A DNA stretch of 62,183 nucleotides from Nitratireductor sp. ZSWI3 (GTDB taxonomy: Bacteria; Pseudomonadota; Alphaproteobacteria; Rhizobiales; Rhizobiaceae), in assembly GCF_024655565.1 (NCBI RefSeq), contig NZ_JANKOF010000019.1:1-62183 (forward strand), in the 5' to 3' direction. The position numbers and the translations under genes are program-made. The notes below the pieces were generated by a model that had not been told where the DNA came from, ran no database searches, and worked only from the letters and a program-made list of their open reading frames with translations. Shown one piece after another: positions 51,989 to 62,183 of the stretch. How positions within the stretch are numbered: the first letter of the stretch is position 1; every line of letters starts with the position of its first letter.

Positions 51989-52216
51989 ACCACCAGGAAC
52001 CCGGCCGCACGGACAACCCGCGTTGCACCGGCGCCAGCCCGGAGGCCGGCGACGTTTCTCACCCTATAGCTGGGCCGAATCCGTCGGCATGGCAACAACA
52101 CAGAAGCGAACACGCCGTTCACAAAAATAAGACAATACATCGCGTTTCGTTCGAAAATCGCAACTGCCCTCCGGATCGGGTTGCATCCGTTTCGCCGCAT
52201 CGCTACATGCGCGGCC

Positions 52217-52765
52217 ATGAAAGCTTCCGATGCCGATATCCTGATCATCCCGGGCTACACCAATTCCGGCCCCGACCACTGGCAGACCCGCTGGCAGGCG
52301 CGCCTGTCGACGGCGCGCCGCGTCGAGCAGGACGCCTGGTCCAAGCCCGTGCGCGAAGACTGGGTGGGGAAGGTGGCGACAGCCGTCAACGAGGCGGACA
52401 AGCCGGTGATCCTGGTCGCCCATTCGCTGGGCGTAGCCACTGCCGTTCAAGCGATTCCCGAGTTCCGCAAGCCGGTCGCCGGGGCCTTCTTCGTCGCGCC
52501 GCCGGATGTCGCCAATCCGCGGATCAGGCCGAAGCATCTGATGACCTTCGGGCCCTATCCACGCGATCCGCTTCCTTTCCCGTCGATCACCGTCGCCAGC
52601 CGCAACGACCATTTCTGCGCGTTCGGGGTCGCCGAGGACATCGCCGCGGCATGGGGCTCGCAGTTCCTGGATGCCGGCGCATCCGGCCATATCAATGCCG
52701 AATCGGGCTTCGGTCCCTGGCCCGAGGGCTCCTTGACCTTCGCCCGCTTCCTGCAAAGGCTCTGA
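52217..52765 (+). CDS. Small RBBP9/YdeN-type alpha/beta hydrolase
   Basis: 182 residues. 'ILIIPGYTNSGPDHWQTRWQ' at the N-terminus is typical of the RBBP9/YdeN (DUF1234-related) group. Nucleophile Ser in 'VAHSLGVATAV', Asp in 'SRNDHFCAF', His in 'GASGHINAESG'. Cytoplasmic serine hydrolase; substrate unknown. The ATG at 52217 starts right before the domain; 52181 adds unlike sequence. It converges with the aldolase gene. Confidence 0.85.
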   Translation: MKASDADILIIPGYTNSGPDHWQTRWQARLSTARRVEQDAWSKPVREDWVGKVATAVNEADKPVILVAHSLGVATAVQAIPEFRKPVAGAFFVAPPDVANPRIRPKHLMTFGPYPRDPLPFPSITVASRNDHFCAFGVAEDIAAAWGSQFLDAGASGHINAESGFGPWPEGSLTFARFLQRL

Positions 52766-52838
52766 ATTCCGCATTGAAGCGGGGCCCCGGGGCACAGTTC
52801 CCCGCCGCGAAGGCGGCCCTGCCTCAACTCATATGCGT

Positions 52839-53612
52839 TTATCGGATCGAGGCCCTGGCCGCATCGAGCATCGCCGTCGCCCCGGTCGCCATATAGGCGG
52901 CTTCGGAGCCGAGGGCGAAGAAGCGGAAGCCCATCGCGTGATAGCGGCCCACCAGGCGCGGATCGACCACGTAGATCGCGGCGTGTTTACCGGCCGCCCG
53001 GGTCTTTTCCGCAATCGCCTCGATCGCCGGCATCATATCTTCCAGGGCCGGGTCGACGACACGGCCGTTGGACCAGGCGATCGAGAAATCCGACGGGCCG
53101 ACCAGGACGCCGTCGATGCCTTCGACGCCGAGGACGGCGTCGAGCGCCGCCAGCGCCGCCCGCGTCTCGATCATCGCCAGCGCCAGCGTGTCGCCGTTCG
53201 CCTGTTCCAGCCAGCTCTGACCGTCGCCCGCGGCGGCGCTGCGCGGCATGGCGAAGGTCGGCCCCCAGGAACGGGCACCGACCGGCGGGTATTTCATCGC
53301 GGCGGCAAAAGCGCGCGCATCGTCGACCGAATTCACCATCGGCGCGATGACGGCCTGCGCGCCGAAATCGAGGGCGCGGCTCGCCATGTCGAAGCGTCCG
53401 ACCGGGACGCGCACCACAGGGTGCGCATTCCTCAAAAGGATCGACCCGACACCGCGCACGACGCTGTCCTCGTGATGCCCGCCATGCTGCATGTCGAGCG
53501 TGACGGCGTCGAAGCCGAGTCCGGCGACGAGCTCGACCGTCAGCGAATCAGGCACGGAGGACCAGGCGGAAAACACCGCTTCCCCCGCCTTCAGGCGCGT
53601 CGCGAGCGACAT
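52839..53612 (-). CDS. HpcH/HpaI family aldolase
   Basis: 257 residues, class II pyruvate aldolase family. Metal and substrate motifs: 'DAVTLDMQHGGHHEDS', 'RVPVGRFDMASRALDFGAQA' and 'MIETRAALAALDAVLGVEG', then 'GVLVGPSDFSIAWS'. Members reversibly split 4-hydroxy-2-oxo acids into pyruvate and an aldehyde, often in aromatic or sugar acid breakdown. The 'GHHED' region replaces the usual 'EHGP(N/F)D' context, so substrate preference may differ. It is 7 bases downstream of the zeta gene on the same strand. Confidence 0.85.
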   Translation of the reverse strand: MSLATRLKAGEAVFSAWSSVPDSLTVELVAGLGFDAVTLDMQHGGHHEDSVVRGVGSILLRNAHPVVRVPVGRFDMASRALDFGAQAVIAPMVNSVDDARAFAAAMKYPPVGARSWGPTFAMPRSAAAGDGQSWLEQANGDTLALAMIETRAALAALDAVLGVEGIDGVLVGPSDFSIAWSNGRVVDPALEDMMPAIEAIAEKTRAAGKHAAIYVVDPRLVGRYHAMGFRFFALGSEAAYMATGATAMLDAARASIR

Positions 53613-53619
53613 GACGGGG

Positions 53620-53940
53620 CTAGCCGCCCTTCACCTGATCGACGGCCTTGCTGAGCAGCTCGTCCATGGTGCGGCGGATCTGGTGGTCGGACTGCTCGAC
53701 GCCGGCGGCATCGAAGTCGCCCCGCACCTTACGGAACACGTCGTCGTCGCCGGCTTCCTCGAAATCGGCGTTCACCACCTCCCGCGCATAGGCTTCCGCC
53801 TCGTCGCCGCTCTTGCCGAGCTTTTCGGCAGCCCACAGGCCGAGCATTTTGTTGCGGCGCACCATGGCCTTGAACTTCAGCTCCTCGTCGAGGGCGAACT
53901 TTCTCTCGAACGTCTCTTCGCGGTCTTTCATGCTGGGCAT
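53620..53940 (-). CDS. F1-ATPase inhibitory subunit zeta (DUF1476)
   Basis: 106 residues, the normal length. '[20 protein letters not shown]' with '[18 protein letters not shown]' after it defines DUF1476, shown in Paracoccus denitrificans to be the zeta subunit that blocks reverse rotation of F1 through its N-terminus. The rest is a helical bundle rich in Asp/Glu. GGAGG lies 7 bases before the ATG at 53940. Divergent from purC; position beside purC is usual in Rhizobiales. Confidence 0.93.
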   Translation of the reverse strand: MPSMKDREETFERKFALDEELKFKAMVRRNKMLGLWAAEKLGKSGDEAEAYAREVVNADFEEAGDDDVFRKVRGDFDAAGVEQSDHQIRRTMDELLSKAVDQVKGG

Positions 53941-54214
53941 CAGAATTCCTCCGGCTCGCGCACCGCGCGAGCGGTGCATAGAAACAAGTAGGGTCGTGAA
54001 GCAGAAACCAGAAGGCCCGCCCCGGGTCAATACGCTCATTCGGCGCATGAACGGCTTTGCAGAGCCCCAGAAACCCGCAGCTGCCGATAAATGGCAATTG
54101 TGGTGCGGCCAGGTTTGCGCTAGAGACCGCCTGAACCAACGCTTCTTTCAAAATGCCGCGCCGCGAAGCTTCCGCGCGAAGTCTCCCCGTCAAGGCAAGG
54201 GACCAGGAAAAGCC

Positions 54215-55003
54215 ATGAACCGTCGTCGCCGCATCTATGAGGGCAAGGCCAAGATTCTTTACGAAGGCCCGGAGCCCGGCACGCTGATCCAGTTCTTCAA
54301 GGACGACGCCACCGCGTTCAACAAGAAGAAGCACGAGATCGTCGACGGCAAGGGCGTGCTCAACAACCGCATCTCGGAATACATCTTCGAGCATCTGAAC
54401 CGGATCGGCATCCCGACGCATTTCATCCGTCGGCTCAACATGCGCGAGCAGCTGATCAAGGAAGTGGAGATCATCCCGCTCGAGATCGTGGTGCGCAACA
54501 TCGCCGCCGGCTCGCTCGCGAAGCGCCTCGGCATCGAGGAAGGCACGGTCCTGCCGCGCTCGATCATCGAGTTCTACTACAAGGCGGACGCGCTGGACGA
54601 TCCGATGGTCTCCGAAGAGCACATCACCGCCTTCGGCTGGGCGAGCCCGCAGGAGATCGACGACATGATGGCGCTCGCCATCCGCGTCAACGACTTCCTC
54701 ACCGGCCTGTTCCTCGGCGTCGGCATCCAGCTCGTCGACTTCAAGATGGAGTGCGGCCGGCTCTGGGAAAACGAGATGATGCGGGTGGTCGTGGCCGACG
54801 AGATCTCGCCCGATTCCTGCCGCCTGTGGGATGTCGCCACCCAGGACAAGCTGGACAAGGACCGCTTCCGCCGCGACATGGGCGGTCTCGTCGAGGCCTA
54901 CCAGGAGGTCGCGCGCCGGCTCGGCATCATGAACGAGAACGAGCCTCCCCGCCCCGGCGGACCGGTGCTCGTTTCCTCGAAGGACAACAAGACGCGCCAC
55001 TGA
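54215..55003 (+). CDS. purC: Phosphoribosylaminoimidazole-succinocarboxamide synthase
   Basis: 262 residues. It joins CAIR and aspartate to form SAICAR using ATP. Conserved motifs: '[20 protein letters not shown]', '[20 protein letters not shown]', '[19 protein letters not shown]' and '[17 protein letters not shown]' with '[13 protein letters not shown]'. AGGAAA 4 bases before the ATG at 54215. First gene of the purC-purS-(88-residue gene)-purQ cluster; purS starts 32 bases on. Confidence 0.97.
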   Translation: MNRRRRIYEGKAKILYEGPEPGTLIQFFKDDATAFNKKKHEIVDGKGVLNNRISEYIFEHLNRIGIPTHFIRRLNMREQLIKEVEIIPLEIVVRNIAAGSLAKRLGIEEGTVLPRSIIEFYYKADALDDPMVSEEHITAFGWASPQEIDDMMALAIRVNDFLTGLFLGVGIQLVDFKMECGRLWENEMMRVVVADEISPDSCRLWDVATQDKLDKDRFRRDMGGLVEAYQEVARRLGIMNENEPPRPGGPVLVSSKDNKTRH

Positions 55004-55035
55004 CCGGTGCGGACTGGAAATCAGGGAGTTTTGTC

Positions 55036-55278
55036 GTGATCAAGGCCCGCGTCACCGTGACGTTGAAGAACGGCGTTCTGGACCCGCAGGGAAAGGCCAT
55101 CGGCGGCGCCCTCGCCGCCCTCGGCTTTGCCGGCGTCGACAGCGTGCGCCAGGGCAAGGTTTTCGATCTGGAACTGCAAGGCTCGGACAAGGCGAAGGCC
55201 GAGGACGACCTCAGGACCATGTGCGAAAAGCTTCTGGCGAACACCGTGATTGAGGATTACACTGTCGCGATAACCTGA
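55036..55278 (+). CDS. purS: FGAM synthase subunit PurS
   Basis: 80 residues from a GTG with GGGAG 7-8 bases upstream. The whole PurS fold is present: 'IKARVTVTLKNGVLDPQGKA', 'SVRQGKVFDLEL' and 'CEKLLANTVIEDYTVAI'. PurS bridges PurQ and the short PurL in the three-part FGAM synthase of this organism. A small coiled-coil gene separates it from purQ, which is unusual compared with the strict purS-purQ order. Confidence 0.96.
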   Translation: MIKARVTVTLKNGVLDPQGKAIGGALAALGFAGVDSVRQGKVFDLELQGSDKAKAEDDLRTMCEKLLANTVIEDYTVAIT

Positions 55279-55314
55279 GGTTGCATTCCCGGAGTGGCCG
55301 GAGACTGACCGGAG

Positions 55315-55581
55315 ATGGATGTGTCGAAAGTTGGCAACGAACTGCTCTACGAGGTCCTGAAGAACATGCAGGGTCGCTTCGACAAGCTGGAATCCGGGCA
55401 GTCAGAGATAAAGCAGGAACTCATCTCCATTCGCGGTCACATGCTCGCAATTCAGCAGGATGTCCACAACGTATACGGTGTCCTCGGACGGTACGAAGAT
55501 CGTTTCGAGCGCATCGAGCGCAGGCTGGAACTGCGTGAAATGGCCGAAGGCCCTCAAGAACCCTACGATCAGAGCCCATGA
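55315..55581 (+). CDS. Small coiled-coil protein between purS and purQ
   Basis: 88 residues, mostly one long amphipathic helix with heptad-like spacing: '[20 protein letters not shown]' and '[20 protein letters not shown]'. No signal or membrane segment. It starts 36 bases after purS and its stop overlaps the purQ start (ATGA), so it is translated with the operon. Similar helical proteins are widespread in Rhizobiales, but function is unknown. Base composition is slightly less GC-rich than its neighbours by eye. Confidence 0.75.
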   Translation: MDVSKVGNELLYEVLKNMQGRFDKLESGQSEIKQELISIRGHMLAIQQDVHNVYGVLGRYEDRFERIERRLELREMAEGPQEPYDQSP

Positions 55582-56246
55582 AATCAGCCATCATCCAGCT
55601 TCCCGGCCTCAACCGCGACCGCGACATGATCGCGGCCCTGACGAAGATTTCCGGCAAGGCGCCGCTCACCGTCTGGCAGACGGAGACGGAAATCCCCGAT
55701 GTGGACCTCATCGTCATTCCCGGTGGCTTCTCCTATGGCGACTATCTGCGCTGCGGGGCGATCGCGGCGCGCATGCCGGTGATGGCCGCCGTCGCCGAGA
55801 AGGCGCGCCAGGGCGTGCTCGTCATGGGCGTGTGCAACGGTTTCCAGGTGCTGCTTGAAATGGGCCTGCTGCCCGGCGCGCTGATGCGCAACGCCTCGCT
55901 GAAATTCGTCTGCCGCGAGGTGAAGCTCGAGATCACCAACGCCAACACGGCCTTCACACGCGGCTACCGGCCCGGCCAGATCATCCGCTGCCCGGTCGCC
56001 CATCACGACGGCAACTATTTCGCCGACCCCGAAACGCTGGAACGGTTGGAGGGCGAAGGCCAGGTGGTGTTCCGCTACGCCGAGGGCACCAACCCCAACG
56101 GGTCGGTCAACGACATCGCCGGCATCGTCAGCCGGAGCGGCAACGTGCTCGGCATGATGCCGCATCCGGAGAACCTCATCGAGGCGGCGCATGGCGGATC
56201 CGACGGGCGTCCGCTCTTCGAAGGCCTTTTGGGGAAGGCCGCCTGA
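55578..56246 (+). CDS. purQ: FGAM synthase glutaminase subunit PurQ
   Basis: 222 residues, class I glutamine amidotransferase. Nucleophile Cys (about 86) in '[19 protein letters not shown]', His and Glu in '[16 protein letters not shown]'. It supplies ammonia to PurL through PurS. The start overlaps the coiled-coil gene by 4 bases and its stop overlaps the next ATG by one base (TGATG). Family motif '[19 protein letters not shown]' confirms PurQ. Confidence 0.97.
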   Translation: MKSAIIQLPGLNRDRDMIAALTKISGKAPLTVWQTETEIPDVDLIVIPGGFSYGDYLRCGAIAARMPVMAAVAEKARQGVLVMGVCNGFQVLLEMGLLPGALMRNASLKFVCREVKLEITNANTAFTRGYRPGQIIRCPVAHHDGNYFADPETLERLEGEGQVVFRYAEGTNPNGSVNDIAGIVSRSGNVLGMMPHPENLIEAAHGGSDGRPLFEGLLGKAA

Positions 56247-56689
56247 TGCGCGCCGCCGCCTCGCGCGGTTCGATCTTCCAGAACAATGAGACGGCGGGCC
56301 TGCCGAAGGCCGTCGCGCTGGCAGGGCTGCTGGCGCTCACCGCCTGCCAGAGCGAGCCGATGGGCGGCCCTCTGTCGCTCGAGGTCGATGCTTCGAGCCC
56401 CGTGGCGGCCCTGCAGCGGGTGAACGCCGCCGGCGCGCGATGCTGGATCCGCTCGGGCGACCGGCGCTTTCACGGCCTGCACATGATCCCCGAGCTCGAC
56501 ACGGCCGTCGGGCGGCCACGCCTGCTCATCATGCGCACCGACAAGCGGCAGGGCCTGCCGCTGCTGGTCATCGAGGCCTCCGGCCCGCCGACCAGGATCG
56601 TCACCTACGGCCCGCTTGCCGCCAGCGCCACCGGGGCGCGCGTCAACGCCGACATCATGCGCTGGTCGGGCGGGCGCGACGGGTGCTGA
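56246..56689 (+). CDS. Putative lipoprotein of unknown function
   Basis: 147 residues with a long N-terminus followed by a hydrophobic segment (20-32) and lipobox LTAC with Cys34. The mature part is small, 'RVNAAGARCWIRSGDRRFHG', and beta-rich. The n-region is longer than usual, so the true start may be internal, but no later start fits as well. It overlaps purQ by one base and so is probably expressed with the purine genes. No family recognised. Confidence 0.65.
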   Translation: MRAAASRGSIFQNNETAGLPKAVALAGLLALTACQSEPMGGPLSLEVDASSPVAALQRVNAAGARCWIRSGDRRFHGLHMIPELDTAVGRPRLLIMRTDKRQGLPLLVIEASGPPTRIVTYGPLAASATGARVNADIMRWSGGRDGC

Positions 56690-57330
56690 CCCTCCCGGCG
56701 GCAAAGATCCTGAACATCGCCGGCCTGCTCGTCGGGCTTTTCGCCCTCACCCTCCAGTTCGGCCTGACGGTGCCCGCCTCCATGGAAGCCGGGCGCAGCC
56801 TCGCCGGGTCGGTGGTATTCTATTTCTCCTTCTTCACGATCCTCACCAACATCCTGGCGGTGCTCGTGCATTGGACGGCGCTCGCCGGACGGCCGGCGCC
56901 CTTCGCGCGACCTGTGGTGCGGGCCGGCATCGCCGTTGCCATCGCCGTCGTCGCGCTGGCCTACTGGGCGCTTCTGTCGGCCCTTTGGAAGCCGCAGGGC
57001 CTGTTCCTTCTCTGCGACGTGCTCCTGCACTATGTCGCGCCGGCCATCTTCGTCCTGTGGTGGCTGGCCGCCGGCACGGACGGCAGCCTCTCCTCCCGGC
57101 ATATTGCGGCCTGGCTCGTCTATCCGCTCGGCTACGGGCTTTATGCCCTGCTGCGCGCGCCGATCGCCGGAGAGGTGCCCTATCCGTTCCTCGACGTCTC
57201 GGTCAACGGCTGGCCAAGCGTGTTCCTGAGCCTTGCCGGCCTCCTGCTTCTGTTCGTCGTCCTCGGCAGGCTGGCGGTGACCGCCGACCGCCTGATCGGC
57301 GGCCGTGCCAGGGAAACTGAAAGCGGCTAA
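56683..57330 (+). CDS. Pr6Pr-type membrane protein
   Basis: 215 residues with six predicted membrane helices. It contains 'SVVFYFSFFTILTNILAVLV', then 'LLHYVAPAIFVLWWLA' and 'WLVYPLGYGLYALLRAPIAG', features of the Pr6Pr family (FAR-17a/AIG1-like in higher organisms). Function in bacteria unknown. The GTG at 56683 lies inside the preceding gene (7-base overlap); it converges with the DUF1127 gene and their ends overlap by 4 bases. Confidence 0.8.
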   Translation: MLTLPAAKILNIAGLLVGLFALTLQFGLTVPASMEAGRSLAGSVVFYFSFFTILTNILAVLVHWTALAGRPAPFARPVVRAGIAVAIAVVALAYWALLSALWKPQGLFLLCDVLLHYVAPAIFVLWWLAAGTDGSLSSRHIAAWLVYPLGYGLYALLRAPIAGEVPYPFLDVSVNGWPSVFLSLAGLLLLFVVLGRLAVTADRLIGGRARETESG

Positions 57331-57557
57331 TCCCAGAACGGACGCCACCCCTCCCGCAACGCCTGCGAGCGGCTGATGCCGATGTCGCGCAATTGCTCCT
57401 CCGTCAGGTCCAGCAATTGCCTGCGGCTGCGCCGCTTCCTCATCCGGCCATCGATATAGCGCACCATGGCGACCAGCGCCGTACCCAGCAGCCTGCCATC
57501 GGCACGGCGCGGCGCAGAGGGCCCGCATGCGCCTCTCATTGTCTCGTTTGCACGCAT
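57327..57557 (-). CDS. DUF1127 small protein
   Basis: 76 residues. The C-terminal 35 match DUF1127/YjiS: 'RRQLLDLTEEQLRDIGISRS'. The Arg-rich segment just before suggests RNA or membrane contact; some DUF1127 proteins act in phosphate or RNA metabolism in Agrobacterium, but this one is not assigned. The ATG at 57557 has AGGACA upstream. Divergent from the MocR-like regulator, 82 bases apart. Confidence 0.78.
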   Translation of the reverse strand: MRANETMRGACGPSAPRRADGRLLGTALVAMVRYIDGRMRKRRSRRQLLDLTEEQLRDIGISRSQALREGWRPFWD

Positions 57558-57639
57558 TGTCCTACTCACGTTCTTTGATATTGCTATCATTGAACCTATG
57601 CATTGACCTCGATACGCGTACAATGCAATAATTGTCACC

Positions 57640-59055
57640 ATGACAAATTGGCTGCCAAATCTCGCCCGTGGAACAGGCCCCCTCTATGTGAGGCTGGCCG
57701 ACCGGATCGAGCATGACATCGAAGCCGGCCTTCTCGCCCCAGGGGAAAAGCTGCCGCCGCAGCGCAACCTCGCCTTCGACATCGGCGTCACCATCGGCAC
57801 CGTGAGCCGCGCCTACGCGTTGGTCCGCGAGCGCGGCCTGGTCAGCGGCGAAGTCGGGCGTGGCACCTATGTGCTGGTGCGCGAGCAGCCGCGGCAGACC
57901 ACTGGCCCGGACGCGGCGCCGCCCTTCGGCGGCACGCGCAGCCCGGTGACGGAGCCCGGCAGTCACCGCCTGGATTCGACGGCAGCCCCCGACATCGGCC
58001 AGGCGGCGATCCTCGAGCGGCTCACCGGCGCCATCCTGCGTGACCACCCGCACGACATCGCCAGCTACACGCGCACCCTGCCCCGGCACTGGCTGGAGGC
58101 CGGTTGCCAGCAGCTCGCCAGTGCCGGCTGGATGCCGCCGCCCGAGAGCATCGTGCCGACGCTCGGCGGCCATGCCGGCATCCTCGCCGTCATCGCCGCC
58201 ATGACGGTGCCGGGCGACCGCATCGCCTTCGAGGAGCTCACCTATTCGCATGTGGCGCGCAGCGGCGGGGTGATCGGCCGGCGCGCCGTGCCGGTGTCGA
58301 TCGACGACGAGGGCATGGTGCCGGAGGACTTCGAGCGCGTCTGCGCCCAGCAGCATCCGAAGATGGTCTTCCTGGTCGCCTCCCTGCACAACCCGACGCT
58401 CTGCATCATGCCGCCGGCGCGCCGCCGCGCCATCGTCGAGATCGCCCGCCGCCACAATGTCTGGCTGATCGAGGACAACATCTACGGGGTGCTGCTCAAG
58501 GACCCGCCGGTTCCCTTCGCCCAACTCGCCCCCGAGCGCACCTTCCATGCCGGCAGCCTGTCGAAATCGGTCGCCGCCGGGGTGCGCGGCGGCTGGACCT
58601 CGTGTCCGCCGCATCTGGCCTCGCGCGTGCTCACCGCGCACAAGATGATCACCGGCGGCATGCCCTTCCTGCTTGCCGAGCTCGCCGCGAAGCTCGTCCT
58701 GTCGGGCGAAGCGGCCGGCATCCACCATGAGGTCGCCGCCGAGATCCGCGAACGGGAGGCGCTGGCCCGCCAGGCCTTCGAAGGCCATGACTTCGTCTCG
58801 CATCCCGCCGCACCGTTCCTGTGGCTGAAGCTGCCGGAGCCCTGGCTGTCCAGCACCTTCAAGAACGCCGCCGCCGAGGCGGGCGTGCTGATCGACGACG
58901 AGGACGAGTTCAGGGTCGGCCGCTCCGGCGCGGCGCTGCACCGGGTGCGCATCGCCTTCACCGTGCCGAAGACACGCGCCCTCGTCGGCGAGGGCTTCGC
59001 CCTCCTGCGCGGGCTTCTCGACAACCCGATCTGCGGTTTCGACAATTACGGCTGA
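57640..59055 (+). CDS. MocR-family regulator (GntR HTH fused to PLP aminotransferase domain)
   Basis: 471 residues. N-terminal GntR winged helix (about 12-78): 'LYVRLADRIEHDIEAGLLAP' and 'GVTIGTVSRAYALVRERGLV'. The rest is a fold-type I aminotransferase domain; PLP-binding Lys near 308 in 'GSLSKSVAAGVRGGW', Asp in 'NVWLIEDNIYGVLL'. MocR proteins (PdxR, GabR, TauR) sense PLP or amine ligands and control nearby genes. Target unknown; the divergent DUF1127 gene and its own promoter are candidates. An aminotransferase with HTH is an alternative view. Confidence 0.9.
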   Translation: MTNWLPNLARGTGPLYVRLADRIEHDIEAGLLAPGEKLPPQRNLAFDIGVTIGTVSRAYALVRERGLVSGEVGRGTYVLVREQPRQTTGPDAAPPFGGTRSPVTEPGSHRLDSTAAPDIGQAAILERLTGAILRDHPHDIASYTRTLPRHWLEAGCQQLASAGWMPPPESIVPTLGGHAGILAVIAAMTVPGDRIAFEELTYSHVARSGGVIGRRAVPVSIDDEGMVPEDFERVCAQQHPKMVFLVASLHNPTLCIMPPARRRAIVEIARRHNVWLIEDNIYGVLLKDPPVPFAQLAPERTFHAGSLSKSVAAGVRGGWTSCPPHLASRVLTAHKMITGGMPFLLAELAAKLVLSGEAAGIHHEVAAEIREREALARQAFEGHDFVSHPAAPFLWLKLPEPWLSSTFKNAAAEAGVLIDDEDEFRVGRSGAALHRVRIAFTVPKTRALVGEGFALLRGLLDNPICGFDNYG

Positions 59056-59148
59056 CAAAAGGCTGCATTGGGCGTGGATTCTGCGAGGCGGATGCTGTAA
59101 CGCAGCCGGGGAATCCTCCATGGAACCCTTTCAGGGACCACCGACCAG

Positions 59149-61344
<2,196 letters not shown>

Positions 61345-61463
61345 TTGCGGCAAGAGGGGCGGCCGAAACGGCCGCCGAGGGCATGTCGCCGGCCCCGCAA
61401 TTGACCTTGCAGCCGGGAACGGCCATATCTCAAGGGTGCAATGATTTGGAGACACCCTGCCCC

Positions 61464-61697
61464 ATGGCTATGAATGCGGCTGACATCGAGCGGTTGATCA
61501 AGGAAGGCATTCCGGACGCGAAGGTTACGATCCGCGACCTCGCCGGCGACGGAGACCATTACGCAGCCGAGGTGGTGGCGGAGAGCTTTCGCGGCAAGTC
61601 GCGCGTGCAGCAGCACCAGATGGTCTATGATGCGCTGAAGGGCAACATGGGCGGCACCCTGCACGCGCTGGCCCTGCAGACGAGCGCGCCGGACTGA
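61464..61697 (+). CDS. bolA: BolA-family protein
   Basis: 77 residues: a single BolA/YrbA domain. 'IERLIKEGIPDAKVTIRDLA' and the His-containing 'RVQQHQMVYDALKGNMGG' are typical. BolA proteins pair with CGFS monothiol glutaredoxins to bind a shared [2Fe-2S] cluster; grxD follows 108 bases on. The ATG at 61464 fits the family start; longer frames read the purL-bolA gap. Confidence 0.94.
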   Translation: MAMNAADIERLIKEGIPDAKVTIRDLAGDGDHYAAEVVAESFRGKSRVQQHQMVYDALKGNMGGTLHALALQTSAPD

Positions 61698-61724
61698 GCG
61701 CCGCAAAGTTTTTTCCGGGTGGCG

Positions 61725-61747
61725 TTGCACCACGCGAAATGGTGCAA
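61725..61747. promoter_or_regulatory. Inverted repeat between bolA and grxD
   Basis: TTGCACCA (61725-61732) and TGGTGCAA (61740-61747), perfect 8-bp arms with a 7-base spacer, 58 bases before the grxD start. Could be an operator or an mRNA hairpin. I cannot match it to a known iron-regulator box. Confidence 0.5.
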
Positions 61748-61805
61748 TAGATAACGATTGGTATTCGATAGCCGGGCCTTGACCCCGGCCATGAAAGGAT
61801 TTGCG

Positions 61806-62141
61806 ATGAGCGGCATCAACGAATTCATCGACAACGAGGTCAAAAGCAACGACGTCGTGCTCTTCATGAAGGGCACGCCCGGTTTTCCGCAGTGCGGCTT
61901 CTCCGGCCAGGTGGTGCAGATTCTCGACTACCTGAATGTCGACTACAAGGGCGTCAACATCCTGACTTCCGATGAGCTCCGCCAGGGCATCAAGGAATAT
62001 TCCAACTGGCCGACCATCCCGCAGCTCTATGTGAAGGGTGAGTTCGTCGGCGGGTGCGACATCATCCGCGAGATGTTCCAGGCCGGCGAACTGCAGGCTT
62101 TCCTGGACGAGAAGGGCGTGGCTGCCAAAGGCGCCGCCTGA
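61806..62141 (+). CDS. grxD: Monothiol glutaredoxin Grx4/GrxD
   Basis: 111 residues. CGFS active site at Cys30-Ser33 in 'GFPQCGFSGQVV', then 'WPTIPQLYVKGEFVGGCDI', the glutathione-binding region of GrxD. It carries and delivers [2Fe-2S] clusters and works with BolA, encoded just before. AAAGGA 6-7 bases before the ATG at 61806. The window ends 42 bases after its stop, in a GC-rich palindromic run that may be a terminator. Confidence 0.95.
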   Translation: MSGINEFIDNEVKSNDVVLFMKGTPGFPQCGFSGQVVQILDYLNVDYKGVNILTSDELRQGIKEYSNWPTIPQLYVKGEFVGGCDIIREMFQAGELQAFLDEKGVAAKGAA

Positions 62142-62183
62142 ACCGCAACAAACGGATCGCGCCCGCATATGCGGGCGCCCTCC

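Overview
The window is GC-rich (roughly 65% by eye), gene-dense DNA from an alphaproteobacterium, almost certainly a member of the Hyphomicrobiales (Rhizobiales). Four things point there. There is a very-long-chain fatty acid lipid A cluster (acpXL, two fabF-XL genes, adhXL, lpxXL). There is a gene for the F1-ATPase zeta inhibitor (DUF1476). The order purC-purS-purQ-purL-bolA-grxD is conserved in that group. The intergenic spaces carry palindromes typical of these genomes. I see no rRNA, tRNA, CRISPR array, insertion sequence or prophage; this is chromosomal housekeeping and catabolic sequence. Genus is not decidable from the sequence alone.

Layout: 1-0.4 kb, end of a TonB-like gene. 0.5-8.1 kb, proline oxidation (putA with divergent Lrp-type putR), a di-haem peroxidase-like lipoprotein, a YtkA-like protein and succinate-semialdehyde dehydrogenase. 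8.5-14.1 kb, a histidine phosphatase and the lipid A VLCFA operon. 14.1-21 kb, an L,D-transpeptidase and an M20 peptidase followed by a complete Dpp/Opp-type ABC importer. 21-25 kb, a TerB-like protein, a TSUP permease, small proteins and cobQ. 25.3-27.5 kb, two valine-degradation genes. 27.9-36.4 kb, a methyl-metabolism stretch (MttB-like methyltransferase, dimethylglycine dehydrogenase-like flavoprotein, betaine-homocysteine methyltransferase) with an XRE regulator and a fatty acid desaturase between them. 36.6-39.7 kb, a MATE exporter, a J-like protein and a DUF1176 protein. 39.7-45.9 kb, a minus-strand Cox/XdhC molybdoenzyme maturation operon. 46.2-49.5 kb, a periplasmic binding protein, P1 peptidase and DUF2259 operon. 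49.6-62.1 kb, purine biosynthesis (purB; purC, purS, purQ, purL) with the zeta subunit, a MocR-like regulator, bolA and grxD.

The most interesting observation is in the lipid A cluster. FabF2XL keeps the ketosynthase fold but has Glu at the catalytic Cys position and lacks the first catalytic His. Its neighbour FabF1XL keeps the full Cys-His-His-Lys set. This looks like the ketosynthase/chain-length-factor pair of type II polyketide synthases, and could be how the C28 length is measured. The fabZXL gene usually found after acpXL is absent. Second tier: twin palindromic operators embedded in a large hairpin over the ribosome binding site of a VOC dioxygenase-like gene; long stem-loops made of short repeated words inside two operons; a 28-bp palindrome upstream of the XRE regulator; and a Cox-type maturation operon with no molybdoenzyme structural genes in view.
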